NCBI GenBank assembly: GCA_003214195.1 | Contig: QCLY01000014.1 | Coordinates: forward strand, 1 to 36,726 | Source of the DNA: Prochlorococcus sp. AG-418-G23 | Lineage (GTDB): Bacteria; Cyanobacteriota; Cyanobacteriia; PCC-6307; Cyanobiaceae | Reading direction: 5' to 3' | DNA length: 36,726 nucleotides | Shown: positions 17,028-26,786 of the stretch, one piece after another | Position numbering within the stretch: position 1 is the first letter of the stretch | Layout: the number at the start of each line of letters is the position of its first letter | The notes under the pieces: model-generated | Seen by the model: the letters and a program-made list of their open reading frames with translations, nothing else | What the model was told of the DNA's origin: nothing | The model's database searches: none | Position numbers and translations under genes: made by a program

Positions 17028-18512
17028 TCAATTAACCCAAGATCCATGAAGGCCATGAGGAATTGAAATGGGTAATTCGTAAACAGCTAATTCTTTTAAG
17101 TCTTTAGCGTCTAATATCACTAAATCGCTTCCTCTTCTTTCTCCGTTCCATACAAGTATAAATAAAAATCCCTCATCTTCTTTTGAAGAGCTTTCTGATG
17201 GAACCATAATTGGTTCACTAACAAATCCACTTGGACCGGCTGACCAAGAAATCTCTTCCTTAGAAGCTAGATTTATTTTTTTTATTTCTTGAAGTGGAGC
17301 GTTCCCAAACTTTTGAGATGTGCTTGCCATCCAACTAAAAGTTGCTTTTAATCCTAAGTTTTTAGGATTAACAACAGCGAATTCACAACATTGTTGACTG
17401 AAAGTTTCAAGTTCGCAAGTTTTTGTCTTTAGATCGATAATTGATCTTTTCAGTTTTCCTTCTGGATATTTATCAAAGTCAATATCCCTAAAATTCTCGT
17501 CTGGACCAACTGATGGGAAATCATCATAAAAAATACTATCTAAAACTATTTTGGAATCTTTTTCAAATGCATTTACATGATGAAAAACGAATCCCTCTGG
17601 AGCATCTATTGTTAAAGGAGACTGTCCTCTAAATAATCCACTTTCTCTGGGGATGATAAAAAACTTTGCCTTTTTATTTGGGTTTGACTTTAGACATTGT
17701 GCTGCTCCTCTTTGACCCATAACAAATGGAAGAGGATTAAAATCAATAGCATTCTGTAAAAATATTGCCCAATTAGTTGTAATTGCGAAATCATGAAGGA
17801 ATGCAAAGCCATTAAAGGTATCTTTTCTGTCAAAAATTAGCTCTCCAGAATTTATACCAGCATTATTAAATTCCATTAATCTAATGGTACTTTTTGGCCC
17901 GGTTTGTACTCCAAAAGTGACTAAAAGTTCTGAAGATGCATTTGAGTTTAAGTCTGTTTTGGGATGGGCACTGAATGCTTCGTTAGGCTTGAGTACCCCT
18001 TTTAATGTTGTTAAACCAATAGTGTCAAGACTATCAGGATCCATTGCATGTGGACCTGCTGCTTCCCATAATGCGAGAATTTCTTCTCCTAATTTAATGA
18101 CATGTGTATTTGCGATATTCTTGAATTTTAGATCTAATGCATTATTTAAAATCCCTCCATTTTTTTGTGTTCCAAAAACACCTCTATAAATAAATTTATC
18201 TATTTTTTCTTCTTCCAAATAGCCTTTAGTTTTAACAAATCTATTTGTTAAGAATGGCTGACCATTTTCAAATTTTATGGATGTTATCATTCCATCACCA
18301 TCAAATGGATGATGAACCCATTGTCCACCTCTCTCTAATATCCCTGGTCCATTTCTCAATAATGTTCCATTTAAATTTTTAATATTATTACCTTTACTAA
18401 CTGTAAGAGGTTCTTTAGTTAGCTCCTTTTCTACATTTTTGTAAGCACTGGACCAATCTTCTTTATTAAAACTTTTAATTTTATCAATTTTTTTATCTTG
18501 TAAATTAGTCAC
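17028..18512 (-). CDS. Carotenoid (apocarotenoid) cleavage oxygenase
   Basis: Non-heme iron dioxygenase of the RPE65/CCD family, 494 aa, with a GTG start. Four iron-ligand histidines are visible: His183 (SAHPKTD), His240 (FLHDFAIT), His311 (FHHVNAFE) and His489 (GLHGSW), with spacing very close to that of Synechocystis apocarotenoid-15,15'-oxygenase. The N-terminal block LLRNGPGILERGGQWVHHPF plus DGDGM is also characteristic. It probably cleaves a carotenoid or apocarotenoid to an aldehyde such as retinal, but the exact substrate is unknown. It is separated from upstream hisB by 72 bp with no obvious terminator. Confidence 0.9.
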   Translation of the reverse strand: MTNLQDKKIDKIKSFNKEDWSSAYKNVEKELTKEPLTVSKGNNIKNLNGTLLRNGPGILERGGQWVHHPFDGDGMITSIKFENGQPFLTNRFVKTKGYLEEEKIDKFIYRGVFGTQKNGGILNNALDLKFKNIANTHVIKLGEEILALWEAAGPHAMDPDSLDTIGLTTLKGVLKPNEAFSAHPKTDLNSNASSELLVTFGVQTGPKSTIRLMEFNNAGINSGELIFDRKDTFNGFAFLHDFAITTNWAIFLQNAIDFNPLPFVMGQRGAAQCLKSNPNKKAKFFIIPRESGLFRGQSPLTIDAPEGFVFHHVNAFEKDSKIVLDSIFYDDFPSVGPDENFRDIDFDKYPEGKLKRSIIDLKTKTCELETFSQQCCEFAVVNPKNLGLKATFSWMASTSQKFGNAPLQEIKKINLASKEEISWSAGPSGFVSEPIMVPSESSSKEDEGFLFILVWNGERRGSDLVILDAKDLKELAVYELPISIPHGLHGSWVN

Positions 18513-18584
18513 AATAAAACTATTACTTTGTCTATCTTCGCCAAAAATAAGCTGAATTGTGGCTGATTCGAAAAAATTCTTATT

Positions 18585-19190
18585 TTAATCTTTTTCTAAC
18601 ATTCCTTTACTACTTGGAATTGAATCAGATCTTCTCAGATCTATTTCGGTAGCCATTCTCAGTGCTCTAGAAAAAGATTTAAAGCAAGCCTCAACTATAT
18701 GATGTGCATTACTACCTTGTATTTGATTTATATGCAGAGTAATACCGCTGTTATTTACAAAGGCAATAAAAAACTCTTTTACTAATTCAGTATCATAATT
18801 TCCTATTCTTGGAGCTTTTAATTGAAGATCATAAGATAGATGTGGTCTACCTGAACAGTCTAAAGTGACTTGAACTAATGCTTCATCTAATGGGGCAAAG
18901 AAATGTCCAAATCTGCTGATTCCTTTTCTTTCTCCCAAGGCTTTTGAAAATGCTTTGCCTAATGCGATTCCTACATCTTCATTTGTATGGTGATCATCAA
19001 TATGGGTATCTCCAATTGCTTTTATTTTTAAATCGAACAAACCATGACTGGATATTTGATGAAGCATATGATCTAAGAATGGTATCCCAGTATCAATCTC
19101 AGAAATTCCATTTCCATCTAGGTTTATAAATACAGAAATATCTGTTTCATTAGTTTTTCTTTTTATTTCAGATTTCCTTAGAGATGACAT
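18585..19190 (-). CDS. hisB: Imidazoleglycerol-phosphate dehydratase HisB
   Basis: Manganese-dependent histidine-biosynthesis enzyme that dehydrates imidazoleglycerol phosphate to imidazole acetol phosphate. At 201 aa it is the monofunctional form, without the phosphatase domain found in E. coli. Metal-ligand motifs are [35 protein letters not shown] and [18 protein letters not shown]. It starts with ATG at 19190, 20 bp after the fabI stop on the same strand, so the two probably form one transcript although they belong to different pathways. Confidence 0.97.
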   Translation of the reverse strand: MSSLRKSEIKRKTNETDISVFINLDGNGISEIDTGIPFLDHMLHQISSHGLFDLKIKAIGDTHIDDHHTNEDVGIALGKAFSKALGERKGISRFGHFFAPLDEALVQVTLDCSGRPHLSYDLQLKAPRIGNYDTELVKEFFIAFVNNSGITLHINQIQGSNAHHIVEACFKSFSRALRMATEIDLRRSDSIPSSKGMLEKD

Positions 19191-19210
19191 TTTTATGCAA
19201 AAAACTTAGT

Positions 19211-19993
19211 TTACATTCCATTAATGCAGTAACCCGCATCAACATAAATTGTTTGGCCTGAAATGCCGCTAGAGAGATCACTTAATAAAAAAGCAGCAGT
19301 ATTTCCTACTTCTGTTTGAGTGACTGTTCTGCGTAAAGGAGCCTTTTCTTCAACATTGTGAATCATATCTAAAATGCCACCTATAGCAGAACTCGCAAGT
19401 GTTCTTATAGGTCCAGCACTTATTGCATTAACTCTGACTTGTTTTTCTGGACCAAGTTCTGCAGAAAGATATCTGACTGAAGCTTCTAAAGCTGCTTTAG
19501 CGACTCCCATCACGTTATAGTTAGGAATTGCCCTCTCTGATCCTAAATAAGTTAATGAGACAACGCCAGCACCATCACTAAAAAGTGGTTTTGCTGCTTT
19601 ACATAAAGGTGCTAATGAATAAGCACTTATGTTAAGAGCTCTATCAAAACCCTCTGAAGTGGTAGCACTATAATCTCCAATTAATTCGTCGCGTCCTGCA
19701 AATGCTAAGCAATGAACTAATCCGTCAATTTGCCCCCAATTGTTTTTTATATTTTGAAAGATTTCTTCTATTTGAGCCGCATTCTGAACATCAAGGGGTA
19801 AAAATAACGATGGGTTTAAAGGTTCAGTTAGTTCTCTAACTTTAGATTCGAATCTTCCCTTATCATCAGGCAAATATGTGATTCCAAGTTCTGCGCCTGC
19901 TTTTGACAGTTGTTGAGCAATACCCCATGCTATTGAACGATTATTGGCAATTCCGGTAACAAGAATTTTTTTGCCAGTTAGATTTAGAAGCAT
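19211..19993 (-). CDS. fabI: Enoyl-[acyl-carrier-protein] reductase (NADH) FabI
   Basis: Final reductive step of each cycle of type II fatty acid synthesis, and the target of triclosan in other bacteria. I start it at the ATG at 19993 (260 aa, MLLNLTGKKILVTG). The frame stays open 27 more codons, but that extension is AT-rich low-complexity sequence not found in the family. It is a short-chain dehydrogenase fold with TGIANNRSIAWGIA for NADH binding and the FabI active site Tyr149, Tyr159 and Lys166 (YNVMGVAKAALE). It heads the fabI-hisB pair. The 106-bp spacer to the divergent thioredoxin-fold gene should hold its promoter. Confidence 0.95.
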   Translation of the reverse strand: MLLNLTGKKILVTGIANNRSIAWGIAQQLSKAGAELGITYLPDDKGRFESKVRELTEPLNPSLFLPLDVQNAAQIEEIFQNIKNNWGQIDGLVHCLAFAGRDELIGDYSATTSEGFDRALNISAYSLAPLCKAAKPLFSDGAGVVSLTYLGSERAIPNYNVMGVAKAALEASVRYLSAELGPEKQVRVNAISAGPIRTLASSAIGGILDMIHNVEEKAPLRRTVTQTEVGNTAAFLLSDLSSGISGQTIYVDAGYCINGM

Positions 19994-20099
19994 TTTGTTT
20001 TTTATTTCTATATATTCTCCTATATAAAAGTACCCATCTTTACGGATTACTGCAAAATATACAATAATTTTCAAATATCAAAGAATATTTAACTCAAAC

Positions 20100-20693
20100 A
20101 TGGTCAGAACAAATTCTATGGTTTTGAAATTAGGTTTTCAATTACCTAATTTTGAAATGTTAAATGCTAATTCTTCAAATAATCAATATTTTAATTCTCA
20201 TAATCTAGATAATCGGCATTTACTTTTAATGTTTATTTGTGCTCATTGTCCATTTGTGAAATATATTGAGAATCAAATTTTCCCCTTAAGTAAAGAAATT
20301 GAAAATACAGTTCAAACGGTCGCAATTTCTAGTAATGATATTTTCACTCATCCTTCAGATTCTCCTGCAAATTTGAGATTTCAAGCACAATCAAAGGGAT
20401 GGAGTTTTCCTTATTTATATGATGAAAATCAAAAATTTGCTAAGGCGTTAAAAGCAGCTTGTACCCCTGATTTTTATCTTTTTTCAAATGAAGGAGACGG
20501 TGATTTTTTATTGTTTTATCATGGCCAATTAGATGCTAGTAGACCAGGTAATAATATCCCTTTGTCTGGTAAAGATTTGCGCTCTGCTGTAAAAGATTTG
20601 AATCAAGATAATTCTTATCCTTCAAATCAGATGCCCTCTTTAGGTTGCAATATTAAATGGACTCCTGGAAAAGAACCGAGTTGGTTTAAGTGA
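20100..20693 (+). CDS. Thioredoxin-fold (AhpC/TSA-like) redox protein
   Basis: Redoxin-type protein of 197 aa. The central part LLLMFICAHCPFVKYIENQ carries a Cys47-x-x-Cys50 pair at the position of a thioredoxin active site, followed by VQTVAISSNDIFTHPSDSP and a C-terminal TPDFYLFSNEGD segment that resembles the cis-Pro loop region of peroxiredoxin/redoxin proteins. There is no signal peptide, so it is probably cytoplasmic. Its partner is unknown. The start is the ATG at 20100; a second ATG six codons on is also possible. A 53-bp spacer separates it from the aminotransferase. Confidence 0.82.
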   Translation: MVRTNSMVLKLGFQLPNFEMLNANSSNNQYFNSHNLDNRHLLLMFICAHCPFVKYIENQIFPLSKEIENTVQTVAISSNDIFTHPSDSPANLRFQAQSKGWSFPYLYDENQKFAKALKAACTPDFYLFSNEGDGDFLLFYHGQLDASRPGNNIPLSGKDLRSAVKDLNQDNSYPSNQMPSLGCNIKWTPGKEPSWFK

Positions 20694-20746
20694 ATTAAAA
20701 TGTTTTTTTACCCATACAAATATGTTTTGGGGTTAATATATTCACT

Positions 20747-21952
20747 ATGCAAATACCTACATTTACTTTAAATAGGCAGTTCCAAGAAATTGGCTCTGAA
20801 ATTGAGAGTGAGGTTTTTCAAGTTTTAAAAGGGGGCCAGTATATTGGAGGACAAGAGATCGCTAAATTTGAGGAGAGTTTTTCTAATCTGATTGGTGTTA
20901 AAAATACTATTGGATGTAACAGTGGAACTGATGCTTTAGTTTTAGCTTTGCGCGCATTAGATATTGGAGTGGGTGACGAAGTTATTACTTCATCTTTTAG
21001 CTTTTTTGCGACTGCAGAGGCTATTAGTGCAGTTGGTGCTAATCCTATTCTGGTAGATATAGATCCTGAAACTTATCTAATTAATACTGAACTAATAGAA
21101 CAAGAAATAAATTCTAATACCAAGGCAATTATGCCAGTTCATCTATTTGGGAATGCAGTGAATATGACCTTAATAAAATCACTGGCCAACAAATATGACT
21201 TAAAAGTAATCGAAGATTGTGCTCAGGCTACATGCACAATGTGGGAAAAATCCAAAGTTGGTAGTATCGGTGATATAGGTTGTTTTAGCTTTTTCCCAAC
21301 TAAAAATTTAGGTGCTGCTGGAGATGGTGGAGCAGTGACAACATCTGATCAGAAGATTGCCAAAAAAATTAGAGAACTAGCTGTGCATGGTAGCCCAATA
21401 AGATATCACCATACTCAAATTGGATACAATAGCAGACTCGATACTATTCAAGCCGCCATATTAAATATCAAAATTAAATATATTTCTAAGTGGATTAGTA
21501 ATCGTCAAAAAATCGCCAATAATTATCTTAATTTATTAGAAAAAAATCCATTTATTAGTTTTCCAAAAATTAGCTCTGATTCAATTTCCCATTCTTGGAA
21601 TCAATTTGTCATCAAATTAAGGAATGATAAATATTTTTTAAATGAAGATTTTTCAAATTTATTTGATACTGATTGCAAAAAATACTATTCCTTAAGGAAT
21701 TTGGTAAAACAACAACTTTTTGAAAAAGGTATTAATTCAATTATTTATTATCCAATTCCAATACACGCACAAATAGCTTATAAAAATAAAAATTTTTCTA
21801 GAACAAAACTAGTAAATACAGAGAGAATTTGTACAGAAGTTCTTAGTCTTCCAATGTTTCCTGAAATTTCTTATGAAGAGCAAGTTTATGTAGCAGAAAA
21901 TTTAAATAAAGTTTTAAAGAATTGTATAGAGGAAATTCAAATTTCAGCATAA
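20747..21952 (+). CDS. DegT/DnrJ/EryC1/StrS-family sugar aminotransferase
   Basis: PLP-dependent aminotransferase of 401 aa that normally converts a keto group on a nucleotide sugar to an amine. Visible features are CNSGTDALVLALRALDIGVG (residues 57-76), the EDCAQ segment with the cofactor Asp (157), and the PLP lysine Lys186 in FFPTKNLGAAGDGGA. The region 290-330 is less conserved looking than the rest. It most resembles the WbpE/WlbC/GnnB group that makes 3-amino sugars, but that is inference. The last 16 bp overlap the convergent photolyase gene. Confidence 0.88.
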   Translation: MQIPTFTLNRQFQEIGSEIESEVFQVLKGGQYIGGQEIAKFEESFSNLIGVKNTIGCNSGTDALVLALRALDIGVGDEVITSSFSFFATAEAISAVGANPILVDIDPETYLINTELIEQEINSNTKAIMPVHLFGNAVNMTLIKSLANKYDLKVIEDCAQATCTMWEKSKVGSIGDIGCFSFFPTKNLGAAGDGGAVTTSDQKIAKKIRELAVHGSPIRYHHTQIGYNSRLDTIQAAILNIKIKYISKWISNRQKIANNYLNLLEKNPFISFPKISSDSISHSWNQFVIKLRNDKYFLNEDFSNLFDTDCKKYYSLRNLVKQQLFEKGINSIIYYPIPIHAQIAYKNKNFSRTKLVNTERICTEVLSLPMFPEISYEEQVYVAENLNKVLKNCIEEIQISA

Positions 21953-23373
21953 AGTGATTTAAATAATCTTTGTTGAATGTTGTGATTGACAATACGGCTT
22001 GAATAATTATTTTTTTCTAAATTAGATATCTCCCCATTTAATAGGTCTGAATTTGACACTTTAGATAATTCAGGAATCCAATATTTTATATATTCGCAAA
22101 TAGGATCAAATTTTTTTGCTTGGGTATATGGATTAAAAATTCTAAGCGGTTTTGGATCCATACCGCTACTGGCGCTCCACTGCCACCCCCCATTATTTGC
22201 AGCTAAGTCTCCATCAACCAAAGTCTCCATAAATTTTTTCTCGCCCATTTGCCAATTGCATATAAGATCTTTTACCAGAAATGAAGCGACTATCATCCTA
22301 CATCTGTTATGCATCCAACCAGTACTATTTAGTTGACGCATTGCAGCATCAACTATAGGTACTCCTGTCTCTCCATTGCTCCAATGCTGAAACCATTCAT
22401 TATTGTTTTGCCATGGAAAGTGATCCCATTTTTTTCTATATGGACCTTTCTCTAGCTCTGGGAAATGGAATAGGCAATGTTGATAAAATTCACGCCAAAC
22501 AAGTTCTTTTTGCCAAGTTTCAATTGATACAGAATTTTCATGAATATCAATATCTGAATTTAAATTTAATGTGGCGTTCCAAACTTTTCTAATGCTGATG
22601 GTGCCGAATCTGAGAGAAGCACTTAGAAAAGATGTCCCATTATGGGAAGGGAAATCTCGTTCAGAATTATAAGAATATATTTTTTTTTCGTTAATGAAGT
22701 TTTCTAATAATGATTCTGCAGCATTCTCTCCAGGTCTACATGGACAAATAGTCGAACCTGGAAATTTGATATTTTTGATAAATTTCTTTAGAACCGAATC
22801 AGATGAATTTATTGTCTTATTTTCTTTGAGTTCATTATCTATATCTTTAAACTGGAAAACAATTTTATCTTGGTTATATGAACCTAATAAATTCATTTTT
22901 GATTTAAGATTTTTATAAAAAGGTCCATAAACTGAATAAGGTTTATTATTCCCAGAAAATATTTTTAAAGGTTCTACTAATATGTGATCCCAAGTTTCAA
23001 TAACTTGGATGTTTTGTTCTTTTAATTCTTTTTTAATTCTTAAATCGCGATTAATCTCATAAGGTTCAATTGATCTATTCCAAAAAACAAATTTAGCATC
23101 TATTCTCTTTGCTAATTGAGGAATTATGAATACTGGATCTCCTTCTTCCATAATTAATCTACTACCCATCTTTTTCCAATTATTTTCTAATTCTTGAAGA
23201 GAATTTCCTAGAAACCAAGCTCTTGAACTTGCATTGAAATCGTGTGAGTAATTTTTATCAAATATATAAGTTGAAGTAATAGCATTTGATAATGCAAATG
23301 CTTTGATTAAAGCTTGATTATCAAATATTCTTAAATCCTTTCTATGCCAAAAAAGTATTCTAGGTTTATTCAT
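21937..23373 (-). CDS. phr: Deoxyribodipyrimidine photolyase
   Basis: Light-driven repair enzyme for UV-induced cyclobutane pyrimidine dimers, 478 aa, the usual length for a class I photolyase. The N-terminal antenna-binding domain begins ILFWHRKDLRIFDNQAL. The C-terminal FAD domain has WREFYQHCLFHFP, GETGVPIVDAAMRQL, STGWMHNRCRMIVASFL and DGDLAANNGGWQW, the FAD and DNA-binding signatures. Its ATG overlaps the end of the nudix gene by 4 bp, so the two are translationally coupled and folK-nudix-phr reads as one unit. A cryptochrome is possible, but the complete photolyase signature makes repair more likely. Confidence 0.93.
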   Translation of the reverse strand: MNKPRILFWHRKDLRIFDNQALIKAFALSNAITSTYIFDKNYSHDFNASSRAWFLGNSLQELENNWKKMGSRLIMEEGDPVFIIPQLAKRIDAKFVFWNRSIEPYEINRDLRIKKELKEQNIQVIETWDHILVEPLKIFSGNNKPYSVYGPFYKNLKSKMNLLGSYNQDKIVFQFKDIDNELKENKTINSSDSVLKKFIKNIKFPGSTICPCRPGENAAESLLENFINEKKIYSYNSERDFPSHNGTSFLSASLRFGTISIRKVWNATLNLNSDIDIHENSVSIETWQKELVWREFYQHCLFHFPELEKGPYRKKWDHFPWQNNNEWFQHWSNGETGVPIVDAAMRQLNSTGWMHNRCRMIVASFLVKDLICNWQMGEKKFMETLVDGDLAANNGGWQWSASSGMDPKPLRIFNPYTQAKKFDPICEYIKYWIPELSKVSNSDLLNGEISNLEKNNYSSRIVNHNIQQRLFKSLYAEI

Positions 23374-23933
23374 AATTTATCTAAAAATTGTTTAGTTCTA
23401 AACCATGCCGTCACGGTTTTTGCGTCAAGAATTTCCTCCCCACTAGAAATCAGATTATCTAGTTCGCCGGGATCTAAAATTAATACTTCTATATCTTCAT
23501 CTATATCTCCCTCAACCTTAGAATTTAGTTTGTTCAAATCACGAGCTAAAAATAAATAAATTTCTTCATCTGCATAACCAGGAGCAGGGACAAGTGTTCC
23601 TAGTTCATCCCATTTGTTTGCACTAAATCCAGTCTCTTCTTGTATCTCTCTTTTTATTGAATCAATAGGCGTTTCGCCTATTTCTAATGTACCTGCTGGA
23701 AATTCTAATAAATACCTCGAAACAGCAAATCTATATTGCCTAAGAATGATCACTTTATTGTCTTTTGTAATAGGTACAGCTAGTGCAGCGCCAGGATGCT
23801 TAATATATCCATATTCACCTTCATGACCATTTGGGAGCTGGATTCTATTTATTTCGAAACTAAATTTTTTGGATTTTAACTCAGATATTTTTTCTTTAAA
23901 AATGGATCTTTTTATAATTTTTTTATTACCCAT
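23370..23933 (-). CDS. NUDIX hydrolase, ADP-ribose pyrophosphatase-like
   Basis: Nucleoside-diphosphate-X hydrolase of 187 aa. The complete Nudix box G-x5-E-x7-REIQEETGF occupies residues 81-103, with catalytic glutamates present. The preceding HPGAALAVPITKDNKVIILRQYRFAVSRYLLEFPAG stretch (46-81; shown here in two parts by sense, the second beginning ILRQYR) is like NudF-type ADP-ribose pyrophosphatases. It lies between folK and phr, overlapping phr by 4 bp and 47 bp after folK. Given this position a pterin substrate is also conceivable. The real substrate is not deducible from sequence. Confidence 0.9.
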   Translation of the reverse strand: MGNKKIIKRSIFKEKISELKSKKFSFEINRIQLPNGHEGEYGYIKHPGAALAVPITKDNKVIILRQYRFAVSRYLLEFPAGTLEIGETPIDSIKREIQEETGFSANKWDELGTLVPAPGYADEEIYLFLARDLNKLNSKVEGDIDEDIEVLILDPGELDNLISSGEEILDAKTVTAWFRTKQFLDKL

Positions 23934-23980
23934 AATTTTTAAATAAAAATAGCCTAACAGTTATTTTTTGGTTTTGTAAA

Positions 23981-24559
23981 TCATTTATTAGTCCATTCTG
24001 GGGCGTCAATTTTTTTGATTTTTTGGCTTCTACTTAATATTTCAGATAGTGGAGTAATAACGAAATTTCGATTCATGAATCTAGGGTGAGGTAGTGTTAA
24101 TTCATCGTCAAGACAATGAAAATCGTCCCACCAAAGAATATCTAAATCAAGACATCTTGATAGCCACTTCTTTCCCTTTGGACTCTTTTCTCGTCCGAAA
24201 AATCTTTCTAACTTTTTTAGCTCTTTTAAAAGTGATTTCGCTTTTTTATTTGATGGTTTTGGAAAAGAATTACTTTTTATAATCAATAGAGTATTTAAAT
24301 AATTTGGCTGCTCATTTTCAACCCCATGAGGTAATGTCTCATATATTGAAGACCAGAAAAAGTTTGGATAAAATTTTATTTTCTCTTCTTTTTGTTTGCT
24401 TGAATGATCTCCCCACTTATTTATTATTTCTTCTATTTTTGGTTTACAAATTAATATTGTCTCAATAGGGCTTCCGAATTTACTATCAATATTTGCTCCG
24501 AGGGATATACATAGTCCATTTTTGATATTAAGATTTGATAATTCCACTACAAAAAACAA
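23981..24559 (-). CDS. folK: 6-hydroxymethyl-7,8-dihydropterin pyrophosphokinase FolK
   Basis: Folate-pathway enzyme that moves pyrophosphate from ATP to hydroxymethyldihydropterin. It is 192 aa, slightly longer than E. coli HPPK. Motifs: [15 protein letters not shown] at the N-terminus, [20 protein letters not shown] then DILWWDD in the middle, and [16 protein letters not shown] near the end, which together hold the pterin and ATP/magnesium ligands. The longest frame begins at TTG 24559. A GTG four codons in (24547) is an equally good start. It heads the folK-nudix-phr run and is divergent from chlD. Confidence 0.93.
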   Translation of the reverse strand: MFFVVELSNLNIKNGLCISLGANIDSKFGSPIETILICKPKIEEIINKWGDHSSKQKEEKIKFYPNFFWSSIYETLPHGVENEQPNYLNTLLIIKSNSFPKPSNKKAKSLLKELKKLERFFGREKSPKGKKWLSRCLDLDILWWDDFHCLDDELTLPHPRFMNRNFVITPLSEILSRSQKIKKIDAPEWTNK

Positions 24560-24595
24560 AGTTATTGGATAAATTCTATATCAGGCATTTGTAAA

Positions 24596-26779
24596 GTGAT
24601 TTTGAACCCCGAGTTAAAAGAAAAAGGAGAAATAAAAGATTTAATGAAGTCAAGGGATTCATTTAGAGCTTTCCCTTTAGCGGCAATTACAGGTCATAGC
24701 TTATTGAAATTATCTTTGCTTTTGGCAGCAGTCGATCCTAGTTTAGGAGGAGTAATTATCGCTGGCGGAAGAGGTACTGGTAAGTCAGTATTAGCAAGGG
24801 GTTTACACACTTTACTCCCTCCTATAGAGGTATTAGATAATGAATCAATACTGGAAGAGCTAACTAATAAAAATAGTAATACTTCACTAAGACCTATTGG
24901 TAGGAATCTAGATCCTGATAAACCAGAGGAATGGGATATTAGTACTAATAAATTGTTAGAGGAGGCAATTGGAAGTGATTATTTGAATCAAATTGAAGAA
25001 ATTCCAAAAAAAGTAAGAGAGGCTCCATTTATTCAAGTTCCTATTGGCATAACTGAGGACAGACTTGTTGGATCAATTGACGTTGCCGCCTCATTAAGTA
25101 CCGGGGAACAGGTGTTTCAGCCTGGAATTTTGGCAGAGGCTCATAGAGGTGTTCTTTATGTAGACGATATAAATTTATTGGATGATGGCATTGTAAATTT
25201 AATTCTTGAAGCTACAGGAAGAGAGAAAAATAATATTGAAAGAGATGGGTTAAGCCTTTCTCATCCTTGTAAGTCACTTTTAATAGCAACTTATAATCCT
25301 GAAGAAGGTGCTTTAAGAGATCATGTTTTAGATCGTTTTGCGATTGTGCTTTCCGCAGATCAATCTATCGATAATGCTCAAAGAGTTGAGATTACAAAAT
25401 CTGTTTTATCACACGCTGAAAATAATATTAAATTTTCAGAAAAATGGTCGGAAGAATCTGATAATTTATCCACTCAATTAATTTTAGCAAGGCAATGGTT
25501 AAAGGATATCAAGATAACAAAAGAGCAAATAACTTATTTGGTGAATGAAGCTCTTAGAGGAGGAGTAGAAGGGCATAGGTCAGAATTATTTGCAGTTAAA
25601 GTAGCAAAGGCGAATGCAGCTCTTAGAGGAGATGAGAATGTAAATTCTGAAGATCTAAAAGTTGCAGTAAGGTTAGTTATTCTTCCACGAGCGATGCAAA
25701 TACCACCTGAAGATGATGATATTCAACCACCCCCTCCAGAGGATCAGAGTCCCCCACCTCCACCTCAATCAAATAATGAAGATTCTGAACCTGAAGCTAA
25801 TGAAAATGATGATAATCAAGAGCAAGAACAAGTGGAAGATAATTCTAATGGAGAAGAGGAATCTACGCCTGAAATTCCTGAAGAATTCATATTAGATCCT
25901 GAGGCATGTATGGTAGATCCTGATTTATTGCTTTTTTCATCAGCTAAAGCTAAAGCGGGGAATAGCGGGAGTAGATCAGTCATATTTAGTGACAGTAGAG
26001 GAAGATATGTAAAACCTATTATTCCAAGAGGGAAAGTAAAAAGAATTGCTGTAGATGCTACTCTTCGAGCTGCAGCTCCTTATCAAAAATCAAGAAGATT
26101 AAGAAATCCTAATAAATCAATAGTTATCGAAGAAAATGATTTTAGGGCAAAGCTTCTTCAGAAAAAAGCGGGGGCTTTAGTTATTTTTCTGGTTGATGCA
26201 AGTGGATCTATGGCACTTAATAGAATGCAAAGTGCTAAAGGTGCAGTAATAAGACTCTTGACAGAAGCCTATGAGAATAGAGATGAAGTGGCTCTTATCC
26301 CCTTCAGAGGTAATCAGGCTGAAGTTCTATTGCCTCCAACAAGATCTATAACAGCAGCAAAAAGAAGGCTAGAAACAATGCCTTGTGGAGGTGGATCGCC
26401 TTTGGCACATGGATTAACGCAATCAGCAAAAGTAGCAAAAAATGCTCTTTCAACAGGAGATATAGGTCAAGTTATTGTTGTAGGGATTACTGATGGTAGA
26501 GGAAATGTACCATTAGGATTTTCATTAGGGCAAAATGAAATTGAAGAAAAAGATAATGCAAATGAAAATGTCGATTTAAAGCAAGAGGTACTTGATATCG
26601 CGGCAAAATATCCCATGCTTGGAATAAAACTTTTGATAATCGATACAGAAAGAAAATTTATTGCAAGTGGCTTTGGTAAAGAATTAGCAGAGGCAGCTAA
26701 TGGCAAATATGTCCAATTACCAAAAGCTACAGATAAAGCAATCGCAGCTATGGCATTGGATGCTATAAATGAATTCTAG
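24596..26779 (+). CDS. chlD: Magnesium chelatase subunit D (ChlD)
   Basis: Subunit of the ATP-driven Mg chelatase (ChlH/I/D) that inserts Mg into protoporphyrin IX at the first committed step of chlorophyll synthesis. Order in the 727-aa frame: AAA+ domain (about 20-360) with a Walker A-like GGRGTGKS and Walker B-like [10 protein letters not shown]; a proline-rich then acidic linker (about 376-425); and a von Willebrand A domain with the MIDAS motif DASGS starting at Asp534. The GTG at 24596 has no ribosome site. An ATG at 24644 lies 14 nt after a GGAG and just before the conserved core (711 aa), so it may be the real start. It ends 7 bp from the convergent MCE gene. Confidence 0.95.
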   Translation: MILNPELKEKGEIKDLMKSRDSFRAFPLAAITGHSLLKLSLLLAAVDPSLGGVIIAGGRGTGKSVLARGLHTLLPPIEVLDNESILEELTNKNSNTSLRPIGRNLDPDKPEEWDISTNKLLEEAIGSDYLNQIEEIPKKVREAPFIQVPIGITEDRLVGSIDVAASLSTGEQVFQPGILAEAHRGVLYVDDINLLDDGIVNLILEATGREKNNIERDGLSLSHPCKSLLIATYNPEEGALRDHVLDRFAIVLSADQSIDNAQRVEITKSVLSHAENNIKFSEKWSEESDNLSTQLILARQWLKDIKITKEQITYLVNEALRGGVEGHRSELFAVKVAKANAALRGDENVNSEDLKVAVRLVILPRAMQIPPEDDDIQPPPPEDQSPPPPPQSNNEDSEPEANENDDNQEQEQVEDNSNGEEESTPEIPEEFILDPEACMVDPDLLLFSSAKAKAGNSGSRSVIFSDSRGRYVKPIIPRGKVKRIAVDATLRAAAPYQKSRRLRNPNKSIVIEENDFRAKLLQKKAGALVIFLVDASGSMALNRMQSAKGAVIRLLTEAYENRDEVALIPFRGNQAEVLLPPTRSITAAKRRLETMPCGGGSPLAHGLTQSAKVAKNALSTGDIGQVIVVGITDGRGNVPLGFSLGQNEIEEKDNANENVDLKQEVLDIAAKYPMLGIKLLIIDTERKFIASGFGKELAEAANGKYVQLPKATDKAIAAMALDAINEF

Positions 26780-26786
26780 ATTTTAC

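Noticed and set aside
19994-20074. 27-codon upstream extension of fabI
   Set aside because: AT-rich and not family-like; the ATG at 19993 gives the normal FabI N-terminus.
25713-25895. Second plus-strand frame inside chlD
   Set aside because: Low-complexity shadow of the proline-rich and acidic ChlD linker.
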